Assembly: GCF_042477335.2 (NCBI RefSeq)
Contig: NC_091246.1
Coordinates: 17,977,001-18,041,000, forward strand
Source: Ovis canadensis
Lineage: Eukaryota; Chordata; Mammalia; Artiodactyla; Bovidae
Reading direction: 5' to 3'
DNA length: 64,000 bases
Part shown: positions 44,976-57,207 of the stretch, piece by piece
How the letters are laid out: the number at the start of each line of letters is the position of its first letter
How positions within the stretch are numbered: the first letter of the stretch is position 1
Notes under the pieces: model-generated
What the model saw: the letters and a program-made list of their open reading frames with translations, nothing else
Databases searched by the model: none
What the model was told of the DNA's origin: nothing
Made by a program: the position numbers and the translations under genes

Positions 44976-45449
44976 AGAAGGCTTAAAAAGGTATTTGTAA
45001 AGAAACTGTGAATTGAAGATAATTCCTATGATGGCAAAACAAGGAAAGAGTGAGAAAATAGTCAAGTAAACTCTTATGCTCCTGTTATGAGTTCTTTGTT
45101 AGTAATGTTAAGAGATAAATAATTATCTAGTCAGATCTGACAAGAAGCAGTAAAGGAAATTAGAAAATTTCCTGGAGCCTCTTTGTACTGTGGGTTTAAA
45201 TCTAATACTGTTAACAATAGGCATTGACCCAAAATGAGCATTGTGCTTGACTTTTATCCGTGAAGCTGTCAGTGTTATCATGACATTTAGAAACAGCATC
45301 TAGAACACGAAGGTCAGATTTCTACACCTCTTTTACAGTGATGTTGTAGTTAGGCAATACTCAAATTCACTTAGCATAATTTTACTGCCTTTACAGTTTT
45401 TGCTTAAGAACAGAAGTTAAAACATACATGGTAAAAGCTGCCTGATATA
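44976..45449. other. no gene seen; may be upstream of the hAT remnant
   Basis: AT-rich and anonymous. It may include degraded 5' coding sequence of the transposase at 45450, which I cannot read. Confidence 0.35.
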
Positions 45450-45880
45450 ATAAACAAAAATGTATTCCTTTGTTGGCAAATATCACTGGAAGACGCCTAG
45501 AAAACACTGCCGAAGATCTGAAGAAACTGTCATTATAAAGAGAAATTTGACAGTGTAAAAAGTTTGTGATATGGCTGGATGAAAGTACAGATGTTTCTAA
45601 CTTGTCTTAGTTTATGATATTTGCTCGATTCTGTTTCAATAATGAAATACACTAAAAACTATTTTTTCTCTGTCTCCACTGAGAAAAAGATATCCTAGAA
45701 GGCATATATTAATTATATATATATTAATGACTTCTTAAAAAAGAAGGGATAAAACTAGAGGGACAGAACCACAGGAGAAATTTAATCATGGCATCATCCA
45801 TAGGCAGCTATTGCAGCAAAGAACTCAGAACCATAGTGATTAAAATTCCAGGAATGTAGATGTGGTGAATCTTGTGAAAT
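45450..45880 (+). pseudogene. decayed hAT-type transposase remnant
   Basis: Fragments in at least two frames resemble hAT-Charlie transposases and their host-domesticated relatives (FAM200/ZBED5-like). The best is LDESTDVSN at 45575-45601, the region around a catalytic Asp of this fold. An RRLENTAEDLKK-like stretch precedes it and IIHRQ at 45793-45807 follows, which fits the later CxxH motif region. Stops and shifts intervene. It could be a retrocopy of a domesticated gene or the internal part of a Charlie transposon. No poly(A) or terminal repeat settles this. The reading is by motif recognition only. Confidence 0.6.
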
Positions 45881-45918
45881 AGAACCTTTAATAGTAAAAC
45901 TTTTATAATGATCTATAG

Positions 45919-46489
45919 CAGGGGTTGGCAAGTGTTTTCTGTAAAGAGGAAGATAGTCAATGTTTGCAGGTCTCTGTCACAACTATTCAATTCTGCCTTT
46001 GTAAGTAACTGCATTGTTGTTCAGTTGCTAAGTCATGTTCTACTCTTTACAACTCCATGGACTGCAGCACACCAGGCTTCCCTGTCCCTCACTATCTCCA
46101 GAGTTTGCTCAAACTCATGTCCACTGAGTCAGTGATGTTATCTAATCATCTCATCCTCTACCGTTCCCTTCTCCTCTTACCCTCAGTCTTTCCTAGCTTC
46201 AGGGTCTTTTCTAAAGAGTCGGCTCTTCACATCAGGTGGCCAAAGTATCAGAGCTTCAACTTCTGCATCAGTCCTTCCAATGTATATTCAGGGTTGATTT
46301 CCTATAGGATTGACTGGGTTTGATCTTCTTGCTGTCCAAGGGACTCTCAAGAATCTTCTCCAGCACTGCAATTCAAAAAGGAACCAATATAGAAATGAAT
46401 GCTTGTGACTGTGTTCCAAAATAAAATTTTATTTCTAAAAATAGGAGCAGGCTGGATCTGATACAAGGGCTGTAGTTTGCTGACTCCTG
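45919..46489 (+). repeat. hAT-type MER element with BovB inside
   Basis: Left end cagggg-ttggcaa and right end ttgctgactcctg are near inverted repeats. Text such as tctgtaaagaggaagatagtc and gtctctgtcacaactattcaattctgcc is a recognisable mammalian MER. The BovB at 46013-46378 splits it. Confidence 0.75.
46013..46378 (-). mobile_element. BovB 3' fragment in the MER element
   Basis: Reverse BovB tail, about 365 bases, starting ttgttgttcagttgc. Rather diverged, so it may be an older insertion. Confidence 0.88.
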
Positions 46490-47880
46490 CTTTGTTATGA
46501 GCAAGGAATAGCCATGAACATAGACATTCACTGTTTATCTTGTGTCAAAGCACTTTAAAAGGTTGTTGAAGTTATAGAGACAAAAACTCTGATTTATTTA
46601 CCTTTTTGTGTGATGACAGGTAGTTGTTGGTATTGTGCAACCCAGCAGATAAATTAAAAGAAACACAGGCACAGATTAAATAGCTTGCCTCTTCTTGGTA
46701 AAAATGACATTTAATAAGGGGAAACAAAATATTTCAAAAAATAAACCCAGAGGGCATTTTTGAAAATAGTTCTTGGGGAATGTTTCTGTTATTATTATAT
46801 TGTTCAATTATAGAAATTATATATGTTTGTCACCTACATACCTAATAAACTTGGAAACAGAATTTTCCAATATGTTTAATAATCTCCCAAAGAGTCTTAG
46901 TTGGTTTTAAATATGTTTATTGAAAATATCAGTATTCAATTCCTTCTAATTTGTTTGCAGGAATAAATTTTTGGCATCAAGAATGATGGGGAAAAAAAGA
47001 ATGATAAAAATTGATTAGCTAAACTTAAACAATAATCTCTGTATAAATAGTGACCAGAACTGAAAAATGAGTGTTATGACTTAATAAGTGTATTCAGTGA
47101 GAGACTTCTATTTAATTCTATTCCACTCAAAGTTCTTTTCCCACCTGTGACAAACATTACAATTAAATGTTGATATAAACTGAACGTAGATGCAAGCCCT
47201 CAAACTGCCCTGACACAAAACATTAAACCAAGATTCTAAAAACAATAGCAAAGCATATTCAAATGCATTGCTTACAGTTTTTTGTTCTAGAAATTAATGA
47301 AATAAAGATTATTTAAAGGTATTTTTTCATACTGTGCTAGATTCTTTAATGTTTATCTTAAGTTTTAACATATAAAGTAGCACATATATATTACATAAAT
47401 AAATACACGTGTATTGAAGTATATATGCTAACATTAAAAAAATTTATAGTGTGATATATGATCTAAAAAGTCCAGAGGCCGTTCTGTTGGTAGGGAGGCA
47501 GTGCAGCATAAAAAAACAGTCATAGACGTTGGTGCCACATAGATCAGCTGTGATTAATAATGGTAATTACCATTTAATAAATCACTCCTAGAGCTAGGCA
47601 TCATGTCAGATGCACTGTAGAAATCATCTCATTATATCCTGTCCAAAATCATATGTGGGAAGCATGACACAACTGCATCTCCTTTTGTTTTTACCAAGCA
47701 CATTTCCCAAGATACTTGGCAGGCTGGGTCTTCTGCTTATGAGTGAGGGCCTTGGGCCTCAGGTTCTTTTCAACTCTAAAATTGCTAGTTGAGCTCTAGT
47801 CGCCCAGGTGCTAAAAACCATTAAAGGGTATTTATGTGGCATCCATTGAACAAAAGTAAAATAATGTGTAAAATCAATCC
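46490..47880. other. no gene seen
   Basis: AT-rich anonymous DNA, many A/T runs, no recognisable exon or recent transposon. Confidence 0.4.
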
Positions 47881-49626
47881 TTCAGTTCAGTTCAGTTGCT
47901 CAGTCGTGTCCGACTCTTTGTGACTCCATGGACTGCAGCACACCAGGCCTCCTTGTCTGTCACCAACTCCCGGAGTTTACTCAAACTCATGTCCATTGAG
48001 TCGGTGATGCCATCCAACCATCTCATCCTCTGTTGTCCCCTTCTCCTCCCACCTTCGATCTTTCCCAGCATCAAGATCTTTTCAAATGAGTTAGTTCTCA
48101 TCAGGTGGCTAAAGTTTTGGAGTTTCAGCTTCAGCATCAGTCCTTCCAATGAATATTCAGGACTGATTTCCTTTAGGATGGACTGGTTGGATCTCCTTAC
48201 AGTCCAAGGGACTCTCAAGAGTCTTCTCTAACACCACAATTCAACAGCATCAATTCTTTGGCACTCAGCTTTCTTTATAGTCCAACTCTCACATCCATAC
48301 ATGACCACTGGAAAAACCATAGCTTTGACTAGACGGACATTTGTTGGCAAAATAATGTCTCTGCTTTCTAATATGCTTTCTAGGTTGGTCTAACTTATAT
48401 ACAGAGTACATCATGAGAAACACTGGGTTGGAAGAAGCAAAAGCTGGAATCAAGATTGCCAGTAGAAATATCGATAACCTCAGATATGCAGATGACATTA
48501 CCCTTATGGCAGAAAGTGAAGAGGAACTAAAAAGCCTCTTGATGAAAGGGAAAGAAGAGAGTGAAAAAGTTGGCTTAAAGCTCAACATTCAGAAAATGAA
48601 GATCATGGCATCTGGTCCCATCACTTCATGGGAAATAGATGGGGAAACAGTGAAAACAGTGTCAGACTTCGTTTTTCTGGGCTCCAAAATCACTGCAGAT
48701 GGTGATTGCAGCCATGAAATTAAAAGATGGTTACTCCTTGGAGGGAAAGTTATGACCAACCTAGATAGCATATTCAAAAGCAGAGACATTACTTTGCCAA
48801 CAAAGGTCCGTCTAGTCAAGGCTATGGTTTTTCCAGTAGTCATGTATGGATGTGAGAGTGGAACTGTGAAGAAAGCTGAGCACCGAAGAATTGATGCTCT
48901 TGAACTGTGGTATTGGAGAAGACTCTTGAGACTCCCTTAGACTGCAAGGAGATCCAACCAGTCCATTCTAAAGGAGATCAGCCCTGGGATTTCTTTGGAA
49001 GGAATGATGCTAAAGCTGAAACTCCAGTACTTTGGCCACCACATGAGAAGAGTTGACTTATTGGAAAAGACTCTGATGCTGGGAGGGATTGGGGGCAGGA
49101 GGAGAAGGGGATGACAGGATGAGATGGTTGTAAGGCATCACCGACTCGATGAACGTGAATTTGAGTGAACTCCGGGATTTGGTGATGGATAGGGAGGCCT
49201 GGTGTGCTGCGATTCATAGGGTGGCAAAGAGTTGGACACGACTGAGCACCTGAACTGAGCTAGGTTGGTCATAACTTTTCTTCCAAGGAGCAAGCGTCTC
49301 TTAATTTCATGGCTGCAGTCACCATCTGCCGTGATTTTGGAGCCCCCCAAATAAAGTCTGTCACTGTTTCCAATGTTTCCCTGTCTATTTGCCATGAAGT
49401 GATAGGACCAGATGCCATGATCTTAGCTTTCTGAATGTTGAGTTTTAAGCTAACTTTATTACTCTCCTCTTTCCCTTTCATCAAGAGGCTCTTTAGTTCT
49501 TTGCTTTCTGCCATAAGTGTGGTGTCATCTGCATATCTGAGGTTATTGATATTTCTCCCGACAGTCTTGATTCTAGCTTGTGCTTCATCCAGCGCAGCGT
49601 TTCTCATGATGTACTCTGCATATAAG
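47881..49626 (-). mobile_element. outer BovB, interrupted by another BovB
   Basis: The reverse copy begins with its 3' tail at 47881 and runs to 48390. It resumes at 49260 and ends near 49626, in the RT region just before the YADD site. The two parts are contiguous in BovB coordinates. The join falls at ctaggttggtc, which is duplicated around the inner element (48380-48390, 49260-49270). Confidence 0.92.
48391..49259 (+). mobile_element. inner BovB, opposite orientation
   Basis: A sense-strand BovB starting at the RT region (cttatatacagagtacatcatg) and ending in the ctgagcacctgaactgag tail. It keeps the RYADD motif near 48483 in a 175-codon open frame (48413-48940) that covers RT-C and the connection to the C-terminal region. 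A 5'-truncated, inactive copy that landed head-on within the outer BovB. Perfect 11-base target duplication. Confidence 0.95.
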
Positions 49627-51454
49627 TCACCCTTTAACATATGATTATATTTAACTCTCAATTCAGTGAAGGTTTTAGCAGGTAAGGAATGAATGGCAGC
49701 TTCAGAAAAATCTACTGCCATGGTTAAAACAATACTGTACTCAACTGTTATCTAGAGACGATTAAATGTAATGTTGGCTGGACCTTGGACAGGTTCATTT
49801 TCTTAGTGGGGCTGGGCTTTCAGATGAGCCAGAGTAAGTCCGTTCTAGGAAAGCTCAGAAGGCAACTGGTCCCCTCTCATCTTGCTTCTTGTTGGAGTAG
49901 AAGCAGGTAATACAAACTCATTCTTTGCAGACTAGTTGCTAACCCTGCAGTCTGGGAAGGCTCTGCTGCACTTTGACTATCATTGTTCTACCCTGATAAT
50001 ACAATGTGTATTGGGCATTGCCATTTCACAGGTGAGAAAATGGGCTGCTTTCTCACTGACAGAAAATGATGTCAGAATTGGGATTGGAGCCCAGGTGTGG
50101 TTGATTTCAAAGCCTCTATGTCTTTCACTGCTTCTCTACTGATTATCTTGTGGGGTTTAGTCCTACTGGGACAGACATTTTGGACTAAGATACTTTCTTT
50201 TTGACTCTCAAAACACATGTTGGCGGATGCCAGTTCTGCTTATTCCAAATGATACCCTTTGTTTCTTTCCTGTGACTTTGCTGAGAATCATAAGGGACGT
50301 TGAAAATTATCCATTCCAATGCTCTCATTTTGTAATGAACAAAATTAATACCCAGAAAGATAAAGTAACTTACTCATGTCCCCATCGTAATTAGTGACGG
50401 CTATAAACCTGCTGTGTTCAAACTTTTGAACTCCTCACATTTTGGGAAAACAGATGCCAGAATATAAATATGTGTGATTCAGCTAAAGTTTTCAAACGTC
50501 TATAATTGAGCAACAGAGTTATAATTTTCTTTAAAAATAAATAGGCCAAATCATGGTTTTCCATCAAACTTGTTTGTGAAATCCACTTGGGGTGGCCCTT
50601 ACAGTCTACCAACCTTGGATTTGTTCTTATTCTTGTTTCCTTTGACTTAAAGAGATGAGCCATGTGATTCCCAAGAGTTGGGAAGCTTCTCTGATGTTTT
50701 CAATAAAACAGTGTGTAGAGTTGGAACTCTTCTATTTTAGAATTTTTTTCCTGGTCATGAGGCAGTTAGTAACCATCACTAAACTCTCTCCTATTTCCAT
50801 CTCAGATTGAATTTCTAAAAAACTCTGATTAGTTGTTTTTTTTTTTTTAGCTTGTACCTGAGCCTGTGGAGTTACACAAAGCCTTTAACTTGCCCTTTCC
50901 TCTTTTTATAGTGACTGAATTTACTAAATAGCAGCTAAAAGCAGAAGAAATATTTGTTCTCATTCATTCATTCAAACAATTAAAAAAATATATTGAGCAC
51001 TTACCAGGAGCCAGGTCCTGTGCTCACTGTCATCCTTGAACAAACATTCATGGTCTAGTAGAGGAGATACAAGCATAAAGAAATACAGTATTTGCAGGGA
51101 TACATGATGATTTTTGTCACAGAAGTATGTGGCACTGGGAAGCATCTCTTTGCCCAAAGGAGGTGGGGAAGACATTGGAGGAAGTGACATTTGATCTGGG
51201 CATTAAAAGATGGCTAGGATTTCATCAAGTGGTATAGAGAGAAAGCTTATTTCAGAAGAAAGAATAACACAAAGAGAGTAGTGGATTTCCGTTGAGTAAT
51301 ACATTTTTGGTGGTTGATAATGTAAATGTGAATGACTGGTGTTTCAAAATATTGAAGTATATGAAGACTGATTTCAAGTTTTTAAAATCCACTTACAAAT
51401 TAATTTTTAAAGCTAAGCTGTAATTATTGTTGGTGTTGCTGGCTGCCCTTGTGC
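49627..51454. other. no gene seen
   Basis: Possible MIR fragment at about 50310-50420 and an old anonymous repeat at 50980-51240. No exon is recognised. Confidence 0.4.
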
Positions 51455-51580
51455 TTCACTGTGTTATGTGCTTTAAAAAATAGTTAATCTTCACACCAGT
51501 CTATGATGTGGTTACTTAGGAGGAAACTGAGCCACAGGGAGCACTCTTTTCCAAGGTCAGAAGGCTGGTAAAAAGCCTAC
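51455..51580 (-). repeat. MIR-like SINE fragment
   Basis: Text gaaactgagccacaggg and tccaaggtcagaaggctgg near 51525-51570 resembles the reverse MIR core. Confidence 0.6.
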
Positions 51581-51951
51581 TAAGAGTTTTACTCTTCATT
51601 TGCTCTCAATAAAATTTTAATATTTAACCAAAATGATAGTCTCTACTATGAAGTATAAAACATTGTTAAAAGACCTTTAGGAATGATTTATTCTATGGAC
51701 TTTAAGGTATTACATAAAATAATTTAAAAAGAGTTCACCATATCCGAGGCTTTGAGAACGAATCACCCAGAGAGGTTAGATGACATGTCCACTACATGGC
51801 GAGTTGGGGTGGCAACTGATCGTCAGCTTCTTAGACGCTGCCTGGTCCTTTGACACTGGGTTCCAGGTGCGCACCTGGTAGATACAAAAGTGGGTAAGAA
51901 ATAGTGCTTGCAGCAATGCTCAGTAACTTCTCCAAAGCTCGCAGAACCCAC
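51581..51951. other. no gene seen
   Basis: Anonymous AT-rich sequence. Confidence 0.4.
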
Positions 51952-52226
51952 GGAGATGGCGACGGCACCCCACTCCAGTACTCTAGCCTGGAAACTCCCA
52001 TGGGCGGAGGAGCCTGGTGGGCTGCAGTCTGTGGGGTCGCTAAGAGGCACGACTGAGCGACTTCACTTTCGCTTTTCACTATCATGCATTGGAGAAGGAA
52101 ATGGCAACCCACTCCAGTGTTCTTGCCTGGAGAATCCCGGGGACGGGGGAGCCTGGTGGGCTGCCGTCTGTGGGGTCACACAGAGTCGGACACGACAGAA
52201 GCGATTTAGCAGCAGCAGCAGCAGCA
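51952..52226 (+). mobile_element. Bov-A2 SINE
   Basis: Two BovA units and an AGC repeat tail (52208-52226). The target duplication is short or unclear (aaccca on both sides). Confidence 0.93.
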
Positions 52227-52424
52227 TACAACCCAGGCAGTCTGGCTTCAGAGCTTTGCTCTTATGGAGGAATGGAGATGGGAATGGATGAGTAGCCTCA
52301 TTTTAATTCTGCTCTAAGACCTGCTAAAGAAGTTTCTTCAATATATTTAGTGCCTCAGTGTCCCCATTTGTAGTCACATTTGCCTAAGATGTCATAATTT
52401 ATAAGGTAAATGAAGAAGTTTGGC

Positions 52425-52570
52425 TTTGATGGTACTTTGCAACAACTCCAAGAGGTACAGGGGAAGATTTTGTTATGCTTATTTTACGGATTAGGAACCA
52501 GGCTCAGAGAGGCTAAAGGATTGTTCAGCTTTATGCAGCTTTATGCAGAGATGGGATTAGAACCCACAGA
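52425..52570 (-). repeat. MIR-like SINE fragment
   Basis: The segment with ttattttacggattaggaacc and gctcagagaggctaaagg near 52480-52520 is a reverse MIR core. A short duplicate agctttatgc lies at 52528-52549. Confidence 0.7.
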
Positions 52571-52840
52571 AGAGTAATCACTGTCCCTAAAATGCTTATT
52601 ATACAGACTGTGGTAAATTTGTGTCCACAAATGGAAAGCAGAATGTGATATGTTTTCTAAGAGGTTCCGGGCAAGGTGTCTAAATGTTCAGAGGAGAATT
52701 AAATTATGTCCTGTTGGCTTTCTGTTAGAAAGGCTTATGAACTGGGTTATATATATATGAGAAAGATATGGACAAGCATTCCAGGCGGAGCATAAATGGA
52801 GACCTAGTGTGTGAATGTTTTTTTTCATTTTCCACTCCAG

Positions 52841-52907
52841 ACAGCTGATTCATTCATCACTGAATTTGAAGTCTCAGACTGTCCAGGACCATCTGAAAAA
52901 GAGGCAG
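52841..52907 (+). other. possible 67-base exon, unproven
   Basis: A T-rich tract ending ccactccag precedes this segment and gtagct follows. One frame reads TADSFITEFEVSDCPGPSEKEA without a stop. The acceptor looks good and the donor is weak. I do not recognise the protein, and the open frame extends beyond both sites, so this may be chance. Confidence 0.2.
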
Positions 52908-53056
52908 GTAGCTTGGCTGCTTTCCTTAGAACTGAAATCAGCTTCTATGATGTTCTCTGGATTCCCATGATACTCCTGAAGCCATGGCCTGTGGCTTTAG
53001 TTTCTGCTGTCCTGGTTATCTGACCACCCCGTTAGACCGGCGGCACCCCAGTCTAA

Positions 53057-53736
53057 CATTCAGAAAACTAAGATCATGGCATCCGGTCCCATTACTTCAT
53101 GGCATATAGATGGGGAAACCATGGAAACAGTGGCTGACTTTATTTTTCTGGGCTCCGAAATCACTGCAGATGGTGATCGCAGCCATGAAATTAAAATACG
53201 CTTACTCCTTGGAAGGAAGTAATGACCAATCTAGACAGCATATTAAAAAGCAGAGACATTACTTTGCCAACAAAGGTCCATCTAGTCAAGGCTATGGTTT
53301 TTCCAGTAGTCATGTATGGATGTGAGAGTTGGACTATAAAGAAAGCTGAGCACAAAAGAATTGATGCTTTTGAACTGTGGTGTTGGAGAAGACTCTTGAG
53401 AGTCCCTTGGACTGCAAGGAGATCCAACCAGTCCATCCTAAAGGAGATCAGTTCTGGGTGTTCATTGGAAGGACTGATGTTGAAGCTGAAACTCCAATAC
53501 TTTGGCCACCTGATGTGGAAAGCTGAGTCATTGGAAAAGACCCTGATGCTGGGAAAGATTGAGGGCAGGAGGAGAAGGGGATGACAGAGGATGAGATAGT
53601 TGTAAGGCATCACTGACTCAATGGACATGGGTTTGGGTGGACTCTGGGAGTTGGGGATGGACAGGGAGGCCTGGTGTGCTACGGTTCATGGGGTCACAAA
53701 GAGTCGGACACGCCTGAGCTAGTGAACTGAACTGAA
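53057..53736 (+). mobile_element. BovB 3' fragment
   Basis: A 680-base 5'-truncated copy with an 11-base perfect repeat ccccagtctaa at 53046-53056 and 53737-53747. Its C-terminal region is open for 120 codons (53222-53584). Close to the other young copies in sequence. Confidence 0.95.
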
Positions 53737-54024
53737 CCCCAGTCTAATATCTGTGGCCTTTCTGTTCTGTGGATGATATTTCCTGTCCTCAGCATTGGAT
53801 ACCATCCATTGTCCACTTGGTTAACCCTATACAGTTAATTACTCAGGCAGCTCTGAACTCTAGCCTACTTTCCAGTCCTGTCCTCTTCTCAAGATGCCTC
53901 AAGGACCTGATCTCATCTGCCCGAAAGCTTCACAGGAGAAGGAAATTCAGAATTGCCAGAGTATTGGATGTACTTTATGAACTATATAAACTTTCTAAGA
54001 GTGGAGATATGTCTTTTTTATAAA

Positions 54025-54260
54025 AAAAAAATTTATTTTTTGCTGTGCTGGGTGTTCACTGCTGCAAGTGGGCTTTCTGTAGTTGTGGTGAGTAAAATAA
54101 TCTATTTCTCCTTGTAATTCTATTCTTGTTGCTGAGTGTGGGCTCAGTTGTAGCACACAGGCTTAGTTGCCCTGTGGCATGTGGGATCTTTCCAGATCAG
54201 GGATCAAAACCATGTCCAATGCAGGAGGATTCCCAGCTCACTGGACCACCAGGAAAGTCC
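54025..54260 (-). repeat. CHR-type SINE
   Basis: Reverse tRNA-derived SINE with the ggaccaccaggaaagtcc head near 54243 and body motifs ttgctgtgctggg and ctcagttgtagcac. Confidence 0.85.
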
Positions 54261-54289
54261 AGAAATACGTATTTTTTTTAAAAAAATTA

Positions 54290-54420
54290 ATTTATTTGGC
54301 TGTATTGGGTCTTAGTTGTGGCATGCAGGATCTTCAGTTACAGCATGCAAACTCTTAGTTGTGGCATGTGGGATCTAGAGCCCATGCTCTGCAACAAGAG
54401 AAGCCCGTGGTCCACAATTG
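54290..54420 (-). repeat. CHR-type SINE fragment
   Basis: A further reverse CHR piece (tttggctgtattgggtcttagttgtggc). Its tRNA head is missing. Confidence 0.78.
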
Positions 54421-55625
54421 TTGGGGTAATTTTTTCCTTAAATGTTTGGTAGAATTTGCCAGTGAACCCATACAGGCTCGGTGCTTTGTTATGGGAGGTT
54501 ATTAATTACTGATTTAATTTTTTAAAATAACATGGGCCTGTCTAGTTTATCTATTTCTTCTTGTGTGAGTTTTGCAAGTTGTGTCTTTCAAGAATTCAGT
54601 CCATTTAATCTAGTCTATCAAGTTTGTGTGCATAGAGTTTTTTTTATAGTATTTATTATCCTTTTAATGTTCAGAAGTTTGGTAGTGATGTTATCTCTTT
54701 TATTTCTGATACTAATAAGTTATGTACTCTCTCCTTTTTCCTTAGTTAGCCTAGCCAGAGGCTCATTGATTTTCTTGATTCTTTCAAAGAACCAACTTTT
54801 GGTTGCATTGGTTTTCTCCATTGATTTCCTATTTTAAGTTTCATTGATTTCTGCTTTAGTTGTCATTATTTCTTTTCTTCTGCTTATTTATATTTAATTT
54901 GCTTTTATTTTTCTAGTTTCTTGAGGTAGAAACTTAGATTATTGATTTTAGATCACTCTTTTTCTCTAACATGTGCATTCAATACTATACATTTCTCTGC
55001 AATCATGGTATCCTAAACATTTTGATAAGCTGTGTTTTCATTTTCATTTAGTTCAAAATATTTTAAAATTTCTCTCTTGAGATTTCTTATTTGATTCATG
55101 TGTTATTTAGAAATGTGTTTTTTGTTTGTTTGTTTTTGGCTACACCATATGGCATGTGGGATATTGGTTTCCCTTCCAGGGATCAAACCAGTGACCCCTG
55201 CATTCAATGTGTGGAGTCTTAACCACTGGACCACCAGGAAAGTCCCAGAGGCATGTTTTCTTTTTAATTTTTTTTCAAAATCTCCACATATTTTGAAAAA
55301 TGCCAGTTATCTTTCTTTCATTAATTTCTAGTTTAATTCCATTGTCATCTAAGAGCAGACATTGTATGATTTCTAATCTTTTAAATGTTGTTTTCTGGCC
55401 TAGCATGTGTTTTATTTTGGTGAATGTTCCATGTGAGCTTGAGGAAGAATGTTTATTCTGCTGTCATCAGATGAAGTAGTCTATGGATGTCAATTATATT
55501 CAATCCATTGATGATGCTGTTGAGGTCAACTCTGTCTGGATTATCTGCCTGCTGAACCTGTGAATTTCTGGTAGAGGGCTGTTAAAACCTCTAACTATGA
55601 AAATGGGATAATCTATTTCTCTTTG
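54421..55625 (-). repeat. old L1 ORF2 fragment, antisense
   Basis: Reverse reading gives degraded L1 ORF2 internal region: gccagtgaacccatacagg near 54459, aaccaacttttggttgcattgg near 54790, and tctagtttaattccattgtcatctaagag near 55328. A CHR SINE splits it. Many stops. Confidence 0.85.
55134..55246 (-). repeat. CHR-type SINE fragment in L1
   Basis: Reverse head with gtggagtcttaaccactgg and caccaggaaagtccc. It interrupts the L1 at 54421-55625. Confidence 0.85.
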
Positions 55626-57196
55626 ATACTAGCTTTTCCAGGACACTAGCTTGGTCTTGACCAAAATACTTCAGTGTTACCCCACTGCCTTTAGAATAAA
55701 GACAAAATTTCTTAACCTGGTTTATAAGGCCTTTCATGTTCTTTCATTAATAGCCAAATGTGGAGAGTTAATAAATATTTATTGAATAAATATATATATA
55801 TGAAGACATCCAAATAGCAAGGAGAAATAGAGACTGGTTTTTGCTTACCTGTAAGAGATGCTTACAGTTCATCTCTATACCATGTTTATCTCTACTTCAC
55901 ATGCTATATTCTAGCAATATTCTTCTGATTTCTTAAAATCTCTGTACTTGATGTTATCCTCACATATGCCATTTTCTTTTCCCCCACCATCAACGCACAC
56001 ACACACACACACACACACACCTAAATAACCTTTATTTGTTCTTCAGGACTCGCCTTAAAAGACATTTCCTCTGGGAAACTTTTCCATCCTTATAGAGTTG
56101 GTGGTTCTCATTTCCTGTATTTCTCATTTATAACAGTTAGCCTTTTGTGTTCTAGTTATTGTCTGTTTTCCCTGTTAGACTAAAAATACACATACATATA
56201 TTTTAAAAATTTTTTTAGTTAATAAATAATGAAAGCTTCTAAACAAGAAATGGGAACAAAGAACAAAGGCTGTCCCACTCCTGTAGACAGGATGTCCCAG
56301 TTGAACAGAAAGCAAGGAGGAGCTGAGCCCTGATCTGGAGCCCCCTACTAGAGAGGGATATTTAAATGTGTAGCATCAGGTAGCGCCTCTACAATGACTT
56401 AACCCCTTCTGGGAATGCAAAGAGAGGGGCTGTCACACTGTAATAGGCATCACACTATAATGCCTTTGAGGAACCTAATATAGTAACCCTTCAATGTCTA
56501 GCAGTCCAAGATTTGTCTAAGAGAGATGGACTCTTGTCTCTTTACCTTGCAACAACCTTTGAGGGTCCGAGAGTGGAACAGCCTTTTGAGGGTGGTGGAG
56601 CATTGAAAAGACTCCCACAGTTTTGTAATGGCATTGATCAAGGAAGCATCAGTAGCCACTGAAGTGAGTCTCTGAAGAATAGGTGGCTTCCAGTAAAGGA
56701 ACAGGCAAAGGAAATTTCTTGAAACTAAATTATTTATGTTCATTGCTTTTCTTTTTTAATTGAAAGACATTCCATTGGAAAGAACTTCTCAAAGACTGAG
56801 AGGAAAATTTTTAAGAAAAGGAGTTAAGAAGGTAACTGTGGCTTGGAATGATAGGTTTGCTGAGCCAGCTGTCACTCTTATACCCCTTTTAGAGGAGGTG
56901 GCACTTCTCCAAGTGTGGCATTTCTCTTTGGCTATTCTGATCTCACCTTCTTGCTCTACCCTTCTTCAGAGCCACAGAAATTATAGTAGTGGTCTGCTTT
57001 TCCTTGTTTCTGTTCTTGAAATTCTCAGAGCTCAGTGCATCTCTTCTTGAATTGTTTTAGAACTATGAGACCTCATTTTAAGCAAAATGCATATTCCTGA
57101 AAAAATTGTGGATAAATTAAGATAGTTTTGAAAAATAATCAGGAAAACTTACTGTTTGCAAACTGAAAGTTATTTGTAACAATTATGCCCTGATGT
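55626..57196. other. no gene seen
   Basis: An L2-like fragment is possible at 55635-55745. The rest is anonymous. The 96-residue frame at 56760-57050 has no recognisable features. Confidence 0.4.
55996..56020 (+). repeat. CA microsatellite
   Basis: About 12 uninterrupted CA units. Likely polymorphic. Confidence 0.95.
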
Positions 57197-57207
57197 ATTT
57201 GTCTTAT

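Noticed and set aside
48413-48940. 175-residue open frame as a host reverse transcriptase gene
   Set aside because: It lies wholly inside a 5'-truncated BovB with target duplication and lacks the endonuclease and most of the RT.
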